The notes below the pieces were generated by a model. The model did no database searches. It was not told where the DNA came from and saw only the letters and a program-made list of their open reading frames with translations. Below are positions 30,650 through 41,528 of a stretch of DNA of 64,000 nucleotides, piece after piece. The first letter of the stretch is position 1, and every line of letters starts with the position of its first letter. A program made the translations under genes and the position numbers. Source of the stretch: Brevibacterium sp. CCUG 69071 (GTDB lineage Bacteria; Actinomycetota; Actinomycetes; Actinomycetales; Brevibacteriaceae); contig NZ_PGFV01000009.1 in the NCBI RefSeq assembly GCF_021023135.1, forward strand, positions 1 through 64,000, read 5' to 3'.

Positions 30650-31562
30650 TCAGATGATCGGCGAGCTGAGCGTGCGTGCCGAGCCAGACATCGTCGAATG
30701 TTCGGATGTAGCTCAGGAGTCGGTCGACCATGGCGATCCTGGAGCGGTGCCCGCTGATGTGCGGGTGCAGAGTCAGCTCGAAGACTCCTCCGGCGGCGTG
30801 CGCTGCGTCGAATTCGTCTATCCAGATGCGCTCGACGTCACGGGGAGAGAGATGAGGGCGCAGGCCGCCGAAACGGTCCATCATGAAGTAGGGCGCATCA
30901 TCCCTGATCCATTCGACTGGGATTTCGATGATCCCAGTCGGTTCGCCATCAGCATCGAGCTCGTAGGGTTCGTCATCGGCCATGAGAGAGGAGTCATACG
31001 CGAACCCGAGCTCTCTGATGACCCTCAACGTGGATTGGGAGAAGTCCCAAGAGGGAGTGCGGATACCTGTCGGCCGAGCGCCGCTAAGCTGCTCGAGCAC
31101 GTCAGTGGCCCGACCGATGAGGTCGAGTTCGGCTTCGTAAGGCAAAGCGGTGTTGCGTTCATGAATCCACCCGTGCACAGCGACCTCATGTCCGCCTGCA
31201 ACATATCCCTCAATGTCTTGGGGGTGCAGGAGGGCAGACACAGCCGGGACGTAGAAGCTGGTAGGCACCTCATACTTGGCGAGCATGTCGAGGATCCTCG
31301 GCACGGCGACCCGGCTGCCGTACTCGCCTTGGGCGAGGGAACCCGGTGAGGTCTGCCCATCGCGCAGGTACGGCGTCTCATGGTCGGAATCGTATGCGAT
31401 GAGGACTGCACAACGAGCCTGCTCCGGCCAGCGCTGCGTGACATCGTCGTGAACGAGACTGCGTCCGGCCCGTACGCGATTCACCTCTGAGCGCCATTGC
31501 TCTTCAGGCCATTGCCATGGCTCAGCAGGGATGGAAAGCGATGAGGAATTCTGTGAGGACAT
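30618..31562 (-). CDS. Polysaccharide-deacetylase-fold hydrolase (PuuE/imidase-like)
   Basis: A 314-residue NodB-fold protein without signal peptide. The metal triad is in VLIAYDSDHE near residue 55 and EVAVHGWIHE near 130; RTPSWDFSQSTLRVIRELGFAYDSSLM and PVEWIRDDAPYFMMDRFG match the HpPgdA/PuuE subgroup that includes allantoinase- and cyclic-imidase-type enzymes rather than cell-wall deacetylases. I infer hydrolysis of a cyclic amide or imide taken up by the nearby MHS carrier. AGGAG lies 5 nt before ATG 31562. Confidence 0.8.
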   Translation of the reverse strand: MSSQNSSSLSIPAEPWQWPEEQWRSEVNRVRAGRSLVHDDVTQRWPEQARCAVLIAYDSDHETPYLRDGQTSPGSLAQGEYGSRVAVPRILDMLAKYEVPTSFYVPAVSALLHPQDIEGYVAGGHEVAVHGWIHERNTALPYEAELDLIGRATDVLEQLSGARPTGIRTPSWDFSQSTLRVIRELGFAYDSSLMADDEPYELDADGEPTGIIEIPVEWIRDDAPYFMMDRFGGLRPHLSPRDVERIWIDEFDAAHAAGGVFELTLHPHISGHRSRIAMVDRLLSYIRTFDDVWLGTHAQLADHLNAQIAPPATN

Positions 31563-31654
31563 GACATCTCCTGTCGGTTCGGGTTGTTCTGTGTCGTGAC
31601 ATCACATCGGGTCGTGGCTTCTCTGCCTCGTCGATGTCGATGAGAGTCCGTGGG

Positions 31655-32686
31655 TCAGGGTCGTGGTCGGAGGTATTCGATCGGGTCGAGCGGCTGTCCG
31701 TCCGTCGCGTACCTGCCGTCGATGATCGAGGTCCACACGCGTTTGTAAGTTGCCGTCTGAATCGAGAGCTCTGCACTGCGGATTCCGGGCAGTGAACCGA
31801 GCACCTCAGTCGTGTAGTGGAACAGTTCGGTGCGGTCGCGGAGGATGAACTGACCGGCGAGGCTGCAGTTGCCTGTCGTCGCGGTGAGGTACTTCGTGGA
31901 CGGATGCTCCGCCAGTGTGAGTGCGGTCTGCCTGAGATGCTGCGGTTCGACCACCAGCCAGAGGTGGAACTCGGTATTGAAGCCGAGCAGTTCGGGTTCG
32001 ACGAGGATCCGGAAGTCGAGCACCCCGTGCTCTTTCAGCTGTTCGATCGTGCGGGCGGCGGTGTTCTCGGACTTACCGATTGATGCAGCGAGGTCACCGA
32101 GTGAGGTTCGCCCGTCGTGCATGAGCATGCCGAGCACCTTGACCTCGGACTGTGAGAGGTCGAGATGCGGTGCCGGTTCGGTCTTGACCGGAGCGAGTCG
32201 CGTAGGCTCGTGCGATTCGAACGGAGGCGCCCAGTCCTGTCCAGAGGCGAAAGCATGCGTAAGGAGCAGGCTTTCCGCCGATGCTGAAGTCCCCTCGGTG
32301 ATCTCGGCAACGAGTCGGCTGTAGTCCACGTCGGGAGGCAGAACCATCTCCGCGGCGATGTCGACGGAGCCCAAGAGAGTGTGGAACGAGCGCACTTCGA
32401 TGCGCTCCCTCAGCCGGGGGATGAGCACGTCCAGGTCACCATGCGCATTCGAGATGCGCATGTAGATCGGGGTACCAAGCCCGAGTCGGACGACGTCGGT
32501 GGCACCGATGACGCGGATCAGGCCCCGGTTGTGCAGGCTCTCATAACGTCGGCGGACGGTGACGGCCGAGACGCCGACCTGCTCGGCCACCCTCGACCAC
32601 GGTGCGCGGCCGTCACGATGCAGTGCATCGACGATTGCGCGGTCCACCGGGTCCAAAGCTTCGCTAGCAGGTGTGTTCTTGTTCAC
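31655..32686 (-). CDS. Double-domain Lrp/AsnC-type regulator
   Basis: A 343-residue protein with two Lrp-like units: AsnC HTH near residues 12-60 (LDPVDRAIVDALHRDGRAPWSRVAEQVGVSAVTVRRR) plus a RAM-like domain, then a second HTH near 170-215 (LDLSQSEVKVLGMLMHDGRTSLGDLAASIGKSENTAARTIEQL) plus RAM. Tandem Lrp proteins occur in actinobacteria as controllers of amino-acid or amine catabolism. I place the start at GTG 32686, 6 nt after a TATGAT -10, which is leaderless; a TTG at 32710 is the in-frame alternative. It leads the hydrolase-transporter cluster. Confidence 0.8.
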   Translation of the reverse strand: MNKNTPASEALDPVDRAIVDALHRDGRAPWSRVAEQVGVSAVTVRRRYESLHNRGLIRVIGATDVVRLGLGTPIYMRISNAHGDLDVLIPRLRERIEVRSFHTLLGSVDIAAEMVLPPDVDYSRLVAEITEGTSASAESLLLTHAFASGQDWAPPFESHEPTRLAPVKTEPAPHLDLSQSEVKVLGMLMHDGRTSLGDLAASIGKSENTAARTIEQLKEHGVLDFRILVEPELLGFNTEFHLWLVVEPQHLRQTALTLAEHPSTKYLTATTGNCSLAGQFILRDRTELFHYTTEVLGSLPGIRSAELSIQTATYKRVWTSIIDGRYATDGQPLDPIEYLRPRP

Positions 32687-32692
32687 ATGATG

Positions 32693-32720
32693 ATCATATT
32701 CGTCATTCAAGGGAAGTCAA
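32693..32720 (-). promoter_or_regulatory. Promoter of the Lrp-type regulator, leaderless
   Basis: On the minus strand TTGACT (32720-32715), a 16-bp spacer and TATGAT (32698-32693) precede GTG 32686 by 6 nt. The layout copies that of ectA. Confidence 0.65.
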
Positions 32721-32818
32721 TAGTCGGTTTGCTTCAAATATGCAGATGCAAAGCGAATTATTACCCAAATGCGGTGGCTGTGCGGCATGTGCCGGCGTGA
32801 TCGCTGTGCTGAACATCA

Positions 32819-32983
32819 TCACTCGCGGACCGTCAGATCTGCACCGTTCATATATCCGCGTGATCCTTCGAACGGTCCCAGGGCTTCGAAGATGGGAAAA
32901 GCAAGCACGCCGAGCTCGGCCGAGACCGACCATCCCGTCGCCTCGGCGAGGATATCGGCCAGCTCCGTGCGGTCGACGGCCAT
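32819..32983 (-). CDS. 54-residue ORF, unknown function
   Basis: A short gene starting MAVDRTELADILAEATGW and ending YMNGADLTVRE. A near-perfect ribosome site AAGGAGGAG ends about 6 nt before ATG 32983, which supports real translation. It lies after the terminator of the AGCS symporter gene and before the Lrp regulator. There is no predicted membrane segment or signal peptide; an amphipathic N-terminal helix is likely. I do not recognise the family. It might be a small partner of the symporter or the first member of the regulator transcript. Confidence 0.6.
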   Translation of the reverse strand: MAVDRTELADILAEATGWSVSAELGVLAFPIFEALGPFEGSRGYMNGADLTVRE

Positions 32984-33039
32984 CAACAACTCCTCCTTAC
33001 GGTCAGGTGGTGACTGAATGCGCTCGGGAGTGATTGATC

Positions 33040-33072
33040 ATCGGGCGCCCCTTCAACGAAGGGGCGCCCGAT
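33040..33072 (-). terminator. Terminator after the AGCS symporter gene
   Basis: ATCGGGCGCCCCTT and AAGGGGCGCCCGAT pair perfectly (14 bp) around CAACG, 62 nt beyond the symporter stop. Confidence 0.75.
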
Positions 33073-33134
33073 ACATCTGCGCGATCATGGAGAGTCAGGA
33101 TCACGCTGCACACGCGAGCACTGCACCAGCACCA

Positions 33135-34628
33135 TCACTCGCTGTCGGAACGCACTTTCTTGCCGCGGTCGTGCCAGAACTTCGCTGTGGTCACCTCGTC
33201 GGTGCCGTCCCAGGCTTCGACCTCGGTGTTGATGCGCTTGAACGTCGGCAGATCGCCGCGGCGGAAGATCGGCTCCTCGCCGGCTCGGCGCTGCTTCTGG
33301 TAGTTCTTCAGCAGTGAGAACACCAGTGGCGAGAGCATCAGCAGGGCGAAGAGGTTGATCAGAGCCATGATCGCCATGAAGATGTCCGCAGCGGTCCACA
33401 CGAGGTCCAGAGCGGCGATCGCACCGACAAACACTGCCGCCATGACGATGACCTGATAGATGCGCAGGGCGACCTTGCTCGTCGTCAGGTGTTCGATGTT
33501 TGCCTCGCCGTAGTAATAGTTGCCGAGGATCGACGAGAACGCGAAGAGGAAGATCGCCACTGTCAGGAAGTGGATCGCCCACTGTCCGAGCTGGCCGCTC
33601 AGCGCCGTCTGCGTGAGCTGGATGCCTTCTGCCGAGGTGCCGTACTCAGGGTTCGAAAGCAGGATGATGAACGCGGTGATCGAGCAGACGAGGATCGTGT
33701 CGAAGTACACGCCGAGCGCCTGCACGAACCCCTGCTTGGCCGGATGCGAGACCGAGGCCGTCGCCGCCGCATTCGGCACCGAACCGATACCCGCCTCATT
33801 GGAGAACAGGCCGCGCTGAATGCCGAGGAGCATCACCGAACCGATGGTGCCGCCGGCGACCGACTGCACACTGAACGCCTCGGAGAAGATCGTCGCGATC
33901 ATCGTGGGAACGGCGCCGATATTCATCACCACGACGATGATGCCGACGATGAGGTAGAGGCCGGCCATGAACGGCACCAGGTAGGCGGAGATGTTCGAGA
34001 TGCGCTTGGCACCACCGGCGAAGATCGCGAAGGCGGCGACGGCGATGATCGCACCGGCGATCGCGGCGAATGCCCCGTTCGAGGAATCGACGTCCAGGGA
34101 CGCCCCGACCGCGTCGACGATCGAATTCGACTGCACCGAGTTGAACACGATGCCGTAGGTGATCGCGACGATGACGGCGAAGACGAGACCGAGCCACTTC
34201 ATGTTCAGCCCGTGCTTGATGTAATACGCGGGACCGCCGCGGAAGTTCGGGCCGTCCTTGAGCTTGTAGAGCTGCCCGAGAGCGGACTCGGCGAATGCGG
34301 TGGCTCCGCCGACGATTGCCGTCAGCCACATCCAGAACATCGCGCCGGGGCCGCCGAGCGAGATCGCCAGGGCGACTCCGGCGATGTTCGCCGTACCCAC
34401 GCGTGAGGCCGCGGAGATCGAGAAGGCGCGGAACGGCGAGATGTTCCGGTTGCCTTCGGCGTCCCGTCCGCCGGGCTCCGTCAGGGTGCGGAACATCTCA
34501 GGGATCAGCCGCACCTGTACGACGCCGGTGCGGATGGTGAAGTACAGGCCCGTGGGGATGAGAACAGCCACGAGGACATATGACGAGACGGTGCTGAAAC
34601 TGTCGAGCGCACCTTGGAGCATCTCCAT
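33135..34628 (-). CDS. Alanine/glycine:cation symporter (AGCS family)
   Basis: A 497-residue Na+- or H+-coupled amino-acid carrier. Family motifs are visible: TEPGGRDAEGNRNISPFRAFSISAASRVGTANIAGVALAISLGGPGAMFWMW near residue 65, GGPAYYIKHGLNMKWLG near 145, and FSNEAGIGSVPNAAATASVSHPAKQGFVQALGVYFDT near 300. About 10-11 membrane helices are expected. ATG 34628 (MEMLQGALDSF) has GAAGGAGA upstream; longer frames lack it. It has its own terminator, so it is probably monocistronic. Substrate alanine or glycine; glycine would link to gcv. Confidence 0.9.
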   Translation of the reverse strand: MEMLQGALDSFSTVSSYVLVAVLIPTGLYFTIRTGVVQVRLIPEMFRTLTEPGGRDAEGNRNISPFRAFSISAASRVGTANIAGVALAISLGGPGAMFWMWLTAIVGGATAFAESALGQLYKLKDGPNFRGGPAYYIKHGLNMKWLGLVFAVIVAITYGIVFNSVQSNSIVDAVGASLDVDSSNGAFAAIAGAIIAVAAFAIFAGGAKRISNISAYLVPFMAGLYLIVGIIVVVMNIGAVPTMIATIFSEAFSVQSVAGGTIGSVMLLGIQRGLFSNEAGIGSVPNAAATASVSHPAKQGFVQALGVYFDTILVCSITAFIILLSNPEYGTSAEGIQLTQTALSGQLGQWAIHFLTVAIFLFAFSSILGNYYYGEANIEHLTTSKVALRIYQVIVMAAVFVGAIAALDLVWTAADIFMAIMALINLFALLMLSPLVFSLLKNYQKQRRAGEEPIFRRGDLPTFKRINTEVEAWDGTDEVTTAKFWHDRGKKVRSDSE

Positions 34629-34909
34629 TGAACTGCGTCTCCTTCGGCAATCGAGCTGCGGGGACGGAAGGCGAAAAGGCGAAGACTCCGTCCGTGTTTC
34701 CCTCCAGTCTGCCATCTCCGATCAGGGCGTGCGTCGGCGGCCCTCAGGGAGACGTGCGGAACCGTTGAGCGGGGCCACCGCCAGGATTCACGTCCCGTCC
34801 ACTCGCACATCATCCGCCCATTGCCCTGGACGGATAGCCTCATCGGCAATGTAGTGCATCATCGGTCGCTCGCACCGCTACTGATCGGCCACCCGTAGGA
34901 GTCCCCATC

Positions 34910-35725
34910 ATGCCCATCACCCTCAACCCCCAGACCGCCTCCCTCGGCGCTCGCACCTGTGTTCCGCCGCTCGTCATTGCGCACCGAGGCGCGTCCGAGC
35001 AATGGCCGGAGAACACGATCCCGGCGTTCTCTGCCGGTATCGATCAGGGTGCCGACATGATCGAGATCGACGTGCACCTGAGCCGCGACGGCGAACTCGT
35101 CGTCATCCACGACGCCACGCTCGAGCGCACCACCGACGCCCGCACCCTCTACCCCGACCGCACCGATCTCAGCGTCGGCGGGATGAATGCCCCCCAGATC
35201 GCCACACTCGACGCCGGCAGCTGGAAAGGCGAGCAGTTCGCAGGAGTGCGGGTGCCCCGCCTCGGCGAGGTGCTCGACTTGGTCCACACCACCCGCACCG
35301 GCCTGCTCCTCGAGGTCAAGCATCCGTTCCGGTATCCCGGAATCGCCGAGGTGCTCGCTCGGTCTCTGCAGGCCGATCCTCTCTACCTCGACCGGGCATT
35401 GGCCGCGGGCATGCTCGTCGTCCAGTCCGCCGACTGGGGCTTCGTGCGCGAATTCCACGAGCTGCTCCCGGAGATCCCGGTCGGAGTGCTCGGCCGTCCC
35501 TGCCCCGATGAGCTCTATGGCTTCGCCGATTGGGTCGACCAGGTCAACCCCGAGTACCTGGCAGCGGACATCGAATACCTCGGCTTCGTCCACCAGCTCG
35601 GGATGTCGAGCCTCGTCTGGACGATCGACTCCGACGAAGACATGGAGAAGGCCATCGATGCCGGTTCCGACGGCATCATCACGAATGTGCCCGATCGCCT
35701 GATTGCACTCATCGACATCCTCTGA
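34910..35725 (+). CDS. Glycerophosphodiester phosphodiesterase family protein
   Basis: A 271-residue GDPD TIM barrel. Catalytic motifs are IAHRGASEQWPENT near residue 23, EIDVHLSRDGELVVIHDATLERTTDA near 51-76, and LLEVKHP near 133. It hydrolyses glycerophosphodiesters to glycerol-3-phosphate and an alcohol. No signal peptide is seen, so it is probably cytoplasmic. It is divergent from the AGCS gene, with TAGGAG before the ATG. Confidence 0.9.
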   Translation: MPITLNPQTASLGARTCVPPLVIAHRGASEQWPENTIPAFSAGIDQGADMIEIDVHLSRDGELVVIHDATLERTTDARTLYPDRTDLSVGGMNAPQIATLDAGSWKGEQFAGVRVPRLGEVLDLVHTTRTGLLLEVKHPFRYPGIAEVLARSLQADPLYLDRALAAGMLVVQSADWGFVREFHELLPEIPVGVLGRPCPDELYGFADWVDQVNPEYLAADIEYLGFVHQLGMSSLVWTIDSDEDMEKAIDAGSDGIITNVPDRLIALIDIL

Positions 35726-36050
35726 CGGGGGTGATGGTCTAATCATTGCTCAATGAGCGTGGGGGCGAGAATTCGAATGGAATGATTCCCCGTCTCTGAC
35801 GGCGAGCAGAGTGTTCGCAAGGCTGAGTCCCTCGGGCGAATGGGGATGAACGTGTTGGCGCCCCTATGGATACGATTTAGCTGGTAAGACGACGTGCTCT
35901 CCCTTTGCTTGGCCCGGCAGTGAAGCGAAATTCGCGGTAACAACTTCTGTGTTGACGCGCCCAGCGAATGTTGATTAAGCTCGAGGTTGACCCACAGATT
36001 TCTTTCGAGCGCTTCTACTTGCCGCACTTGCACGAGTTCATAAGGAAACA
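35726..36050. other. A+T-richer gap before the LPxTG gene
   Basis: No supported gene. The minus-strand frame 35743-36051 has no ribosome site or family resemblance. A promoter with TTGACG (about 35952-35957), an 18-bp spacer and TAAGCT (about 35976-35981) lies 70 bp before the LPxTG gene, which would then have a leader of about 65 nt. Confidence 0.5.
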
Positions 36051-37652
36051 ATGAGAAAACGAGGATTGCGGAAAGCTGCGGCGGGACTCTCGGTCAGCGC
36101 GCTGGTGATGATGTCCGTTTCGCCTGCGAGCTCAGCGACGACTTCCACCTGGGCCGGCTGGACGGATTTGGAAGGAGAGAGCCGCGACTACACCGCAAGC
36201 ATGACGCTGGCCGGACAGCCCGAACTGTCCGCGGACGTCACCTCGGATTCCCGAGCCGGAAGCGTCGGACTCATCAGCGGATCGTCGACTTGGCTGTCCG
36301 AAGGTACGCCCGTCGGTGCGAAATACGGGTCTAGTCGCAATCAGCCGTACCTCAACTTGCGTCCGTACGCGGACAGCGCCAGCAGTCCGTCGACGACTAC
36401 CTACGCTTTCGATTCGCCGACACCGAAATCGGGCTGGTCTTTCGTGCTCGGCGATATCGATGCCGATCAGGTCAGCATCTCGGCGACGACCGCAGAAGGG
36501 AATCCGGCGACCTCCGAGGACCTCGGATTCAAGGATGGTTTCAACTACTGCGCCGAAGGCGTAGCTGGGAAACCCTCATGCTCCGGATCTGCCGAGGACG
36601 TGCCGCGGTGGGATGAGACCACGCTGACTCTGACAGGCAACGATCAGGCAGAGGATACGTCCGGTGCTGCTGCCTGGTTCGAGCCGAATGTGCCGTTGTC
36701 CTCGTTGACCTTCGAATTCACTCGGCGGTCGGGTTTTCCTGTTTATCAGACATGGTTTGTCTCTCAGGCGCGCGACATCACCGGGTCCGTCATCGACGAA
36801 GTCGATGGGCCGCTCGGCGGCGTAAAGGTGACGTTGACCGACGCTGATGGTGCGGTCCTCGCGACGACGACGAGTGAGGCCGACGGCAGTTTCGCTTTCC
36901 CCGAATGGTTTGCCACCGATGGTTACGTCGTGTCATTCACTGTCCCTGACGGGAAGACCGTCGTCGGCGACGACTCCCAGGCCATCGACCTGAGCGAGGA
37001 GGACGGTGTCGCAGACTTCGTCGTCCGCGATGACTCGGACGAAGACCTGGACGCGGCGTCCGATGAGGATGCTGGCTCCGATCCTGACGCGGATACCGCG
37101 GCCGACTCGGATGCGGCGTCTGATGAGGATGCGGGTACTGATCCGGATGCGGCGTCTGATGAGGATGCTAACTCCGATCCCGATGCGGCCACCGCTACTG
37201 ACCCGGACGCGGACACCACGTCTGATCCCGACACCACTTCCGATCAGGAGGCCACCTCCGACGACGCTAGCGATCCGAGCGCAGACTCCGCAGTAGACGT
37301 CGCCGCCGAAGCCGATTCCGTTGCAGACAGCGATGACTCTTCTGCCGGAACCGGTTCCGAAGCCGACAGCATGGGCGGGGACGACGTCGACAGTGATTCG
37401 GCGGCGGATTCCACTCCCGATCCGACCGATGCTGCGGGTACCGACGACGGCGGAAAGTCCGCAGATGCGGCAGAGGGCACAGGCGCACACGCAGGGGGAA
37501 CCTCGGGATCTGATTCCTCGTCGAGTTCAGCAGATGGCGCTCGTCTGCCGGTGACCGGCAGCACGGGCCTGCAATACAGTGTCGGTCTCGGTGCGCTTCT
37601 CGTCGCCACCGGTCTTGTACTGGTCGTGGCCGTCCGCCGACGTCGCGGCTGA
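36051..37652 (+). CDS. LPxTG-anchored acidic surface protein with Cna_B-like domain
   Basis: A 533-residue cell-wall protein. A signal peptide spans residues about 1-29 (ends SPASSA-TT). Residues 30-245 form an uncharacterised beta-rich domain with two Cys. A Cna_B/SdrD-like domain follows (ITGSVIDEVDGPLGGVKVTLTDADGAVLATTTSEADGSFAF, about 245-320). Residues 325-490 are very rich in Asp, Ser, Ala and Thr with hexapeptide repeats. LPVTG (499-503), a hydrophobic helix and RRRRG make the sortase signal. Likely surface display with a Ca2+-binding or spacer stalk. Codon use in the stalk is repetitive. Confidence 0.9.
   Translation: MRKRGLRKAAAGLSVSALVMMSVSPASSATTSTWAGWTDLEGESRDYTASMTLAGQPELSADVTSDSRAGSVGLISGSSTWLSEGTPVGAKYGSSRNQPYLNLRPYADSASSPSTTTYAFDSPTPKSGWSFVLGDIDADQVSISATTAEGNPATSEDLGFKDGFNYCAEGVAGKPSCSGSAEDVPRWDETTLTLTGNDQAEDTSGAAAWFEPNVPLSSLTFEFTRRSGFPVYQTWFVSQARDITGSVIDEVDGPLGGVKVTLTDADGAVLATTTSEADGSFAFPEWFATDGYVVSFTVPDGKTVVGDDSQAIDLSEEDGVADFVVRDDSDEDLDAASDEDAGSDPDADTAADSDAASDEDAGTDPDAASDEDANSDPDAATATDPDADTTSDPDTTSDQEATSDDASDPSADSAVDVAAEADSVADSDDSSAGTGSEADSMGGDDVDSDSAADSTPDPTDAAGTDDGGKSADAAEGTGAHAGGTSGSDSSSSSADGARLPVTGSTGLQYSVGLGALLVATGLVLVVAVRRRRG
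37056..37187 (+). repeat. 18/36-bp repeats coding the acidic stalk
   Basis: Units of 18 bp encode ASDEDA, GSDPDA, (24-bp spacer DTAADSDA), ASDEDA, GTDPDA, ASDEDA and NSDPDA. The pair ASDEDA-[GN][ST]DPDA makes a 36-bp higher-order unit. The array degrades further downstream into Asp/Ser/Thr-rich sequence. Confidence 0.8.
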
Positions 37653-37941
37653 CAGATCGAAGACTTCGCCGATGAGTGCGGTGACCGTGCCCCTGCGGTC
37701 GCCGCACTCATTTTCGTCACTGGCATGCATCCGGAGCGTGGGGTCCTCTGATATCGGCGTCGTGGCTTCGTCAGCCAGGCCGTTGATGTGGCCAGTGCTG
37801 CGGCAGCATCTGAGTTGATTTGCCCCCTCGTCCACGGTCGCGCCGGGGAAGCAGTGCCCGGCCAGCGCCCGCGAACGTACCTCGCCTCAGTCCCCACAGA
37901 CACACCTCGCGTGCGCGGCCCTGAAGTGAGACGCTGGGTCC

Positions 37942-40266
<2,325 letters not shown>

Positions 40267-40300
40267 AGAGCGGACAGGCATCAGGCGATGCTGTCTGGTC

Positions 40301-41326
40301 TCAACCCCAGCTCAGGCGCTCGATTCCGGAGAGGACGAGGTCGAGGCCGACGATGAACTCGGACTTCTCATCGAATTTCGCGAACTCGCCGAGCACCGAG
40401 TGGACGAAGGGGAACTCCTCTTCGTCGAAGCTCGCCCACCGGTCGATCTGCTCGGCGAACTCGGCCTCGGTGTCCTCCATCGACTCGCGATCGATCGCGC
40501 TCTGCGAAACCTCCGCACCCATTCCGGACGCGTAGTTGACCACAGTCAGCGAGGCGTGGAACTGGCTGGTCAGGTCGAGTTCCGTCCTCTGCAGGGCCTG
40601 GCCGATCCGTTCCCAGTAGCTGAGTGAATTGTGTTCGTCGGGGCCGGCCTTGATCAGCTGCCCCGCCAGCCAGCGGTGCTCGATCATCTGGACGAACAGA
40701 CAGAGGACGAGGCGGCGGACGTCCCGCAGCGCCTCGGCGGTGGCGGTGCTCGTAGCCTCCGCCGGGACCATCTCGGGATAGGCGGCGAACACCGGCGGAG
40801 TGGCCAATCCGTCGGCAATGAGCGCATCGGCGTCATCGAGGGCGCGACCGAGCAGCTCGTCGGCGACGATCGCCATCAGCTCGTCCTTGCCCGAGGCATA
40901 CCAGTAGAGGCTCGCGACACCGCTGTCGAGCTGCGCGGCCAACCCTCGCAGGGTCACCTTCTCCGCTCCCACGGCATCGAGGGTGGCGATCGCCGCCTCG
41001 ATGATCTGGTCGAGCGACAGCGATGCGCGGGTGCGCGACTGCCCGCGACCGCCTCGACGACGGGGATCCTGGCGACCCGAACGACGCATCTGTTCCGACC
41101 GTTCGATCCGTTCGGCGCGAGCGGCTCGCGGGTCGAAGGCGCCCGAGCGCGGATCGCGCCCGTCACGGGGATCCCGTCCGGCGCGTGGGTCGCGGCCATC
41201 ACGCGGGTCGCTTCCGTCACGCGGATTGCTTCCGGCTCGCGGATTGCGAGCTGAGCGGGGAGTGCGCCGGCCGCGCGAGCCCGGGGTTGATTCGCCGCGT
41301 GGACGACGGGGTGTGTCGGATGCCAT
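40301..41326 (-). CDS. TetR-family regulator with Arg-rich hexapeptide N-terminus
   Basis: A 341-residue TetR protein. Its HTH is at residues about 105-150 (SLDQIIEAAIATLDAVGAEKVTLRGLAAQLDSGVASLYWYASGKDELM), followed by a TetR_C_1-like ligand domain. The first ~100 residues are unusual: very basic, disordered and built on NPRDGS/DPRDGR-like repeats. Such a tail could bind DNA non-specifically. It diverges from a DHA2 efflux gene across an operator array, so it is almost certainly its repressor. The start at 41326 opens the whole repetitive region; an internal start cannot be excluded. Confidence 0.85.
   Translation of the reverse strand: MASDTPRRPRGESTPGSRGRRTPRSARNPRAGSNPRDGSDPRDGRDPRAGRDPRDGRDPRSGAFDPRAARAERIERSEQMRRSGRQDPRRRGGRGQSRTRASLSLDQIIEAAIATLDAVGAEKVTLRGLAAQLDSGVASLYWYASGKDELMAIVADELLGRALDDADALIADGLATPPVFAAYPEMVPAEATSTATAEALRDVRRLVLCLFVQMIEHRWLAGQLIKAGPDEHNSLSYWERIGQALQRTELDLTSQFHASLTVVNYASGMGAEVSQSAIDRESMEDTEAEFAEQIDRWASFDEEEFPFVHSVLGEFAKFDEKSEFIVGLDLVLSGIERLSWG
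41148..41255. repeat. 18-bp minisatellite in the TetR N-terminus, 6 units
   Basis: Units start at 41148, 41166, 41184, 41202, 41220 and 41238; consensus CGCGGGTCGCTTCCGTCA. On the minus strand they encode NPRAGS, NPRDGS, DPRDGR, DPRAGR and DPRDGR hexapeptides. Confidence 0.85.
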
Positions 41327-41359
41327 GCCTCGAATCTACCGACCCGCTTGCAATCGATC

Positions 41360-41425
41360 AAACAGCGTTCTATTCTCGAACAGAGTTCGACAGATCGAAC
41401 AACGTTCCATAAGCGAACGGGGTTC
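41360..41425. promoter_or_regulatory. Array of four GAAC-N3-GTTC operator-like sites
   Basis: GAACagaGTTC (41378), GAACaacGTTC (41397) and GAACgggGTTC (41415) are perfect half-site pairs; AAACagcGTTC (41360) is a degenerate fourth. Starts are spaced 18, 19 and 18 bp. They fill the region between the TetR and DHA2 genes. Confidence 0.8.
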
Positions 41426-41528
41426 GATCATGTCTTCCGAAACTCAGCTCTTCCAGACACTCATCTCTTCCGAAGCTCACCTCCTCGGGACCGGATACCG
41501 GCCCCTCCCGCCACACGAAAGGCTCCCC

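Noticed and set aside
35743-36051. A 102-residue minus-strand frame before the LPxTG gene
   Set aside because: No ribosome site, no similarity, and it spans the promoter of the LPxTG gene.
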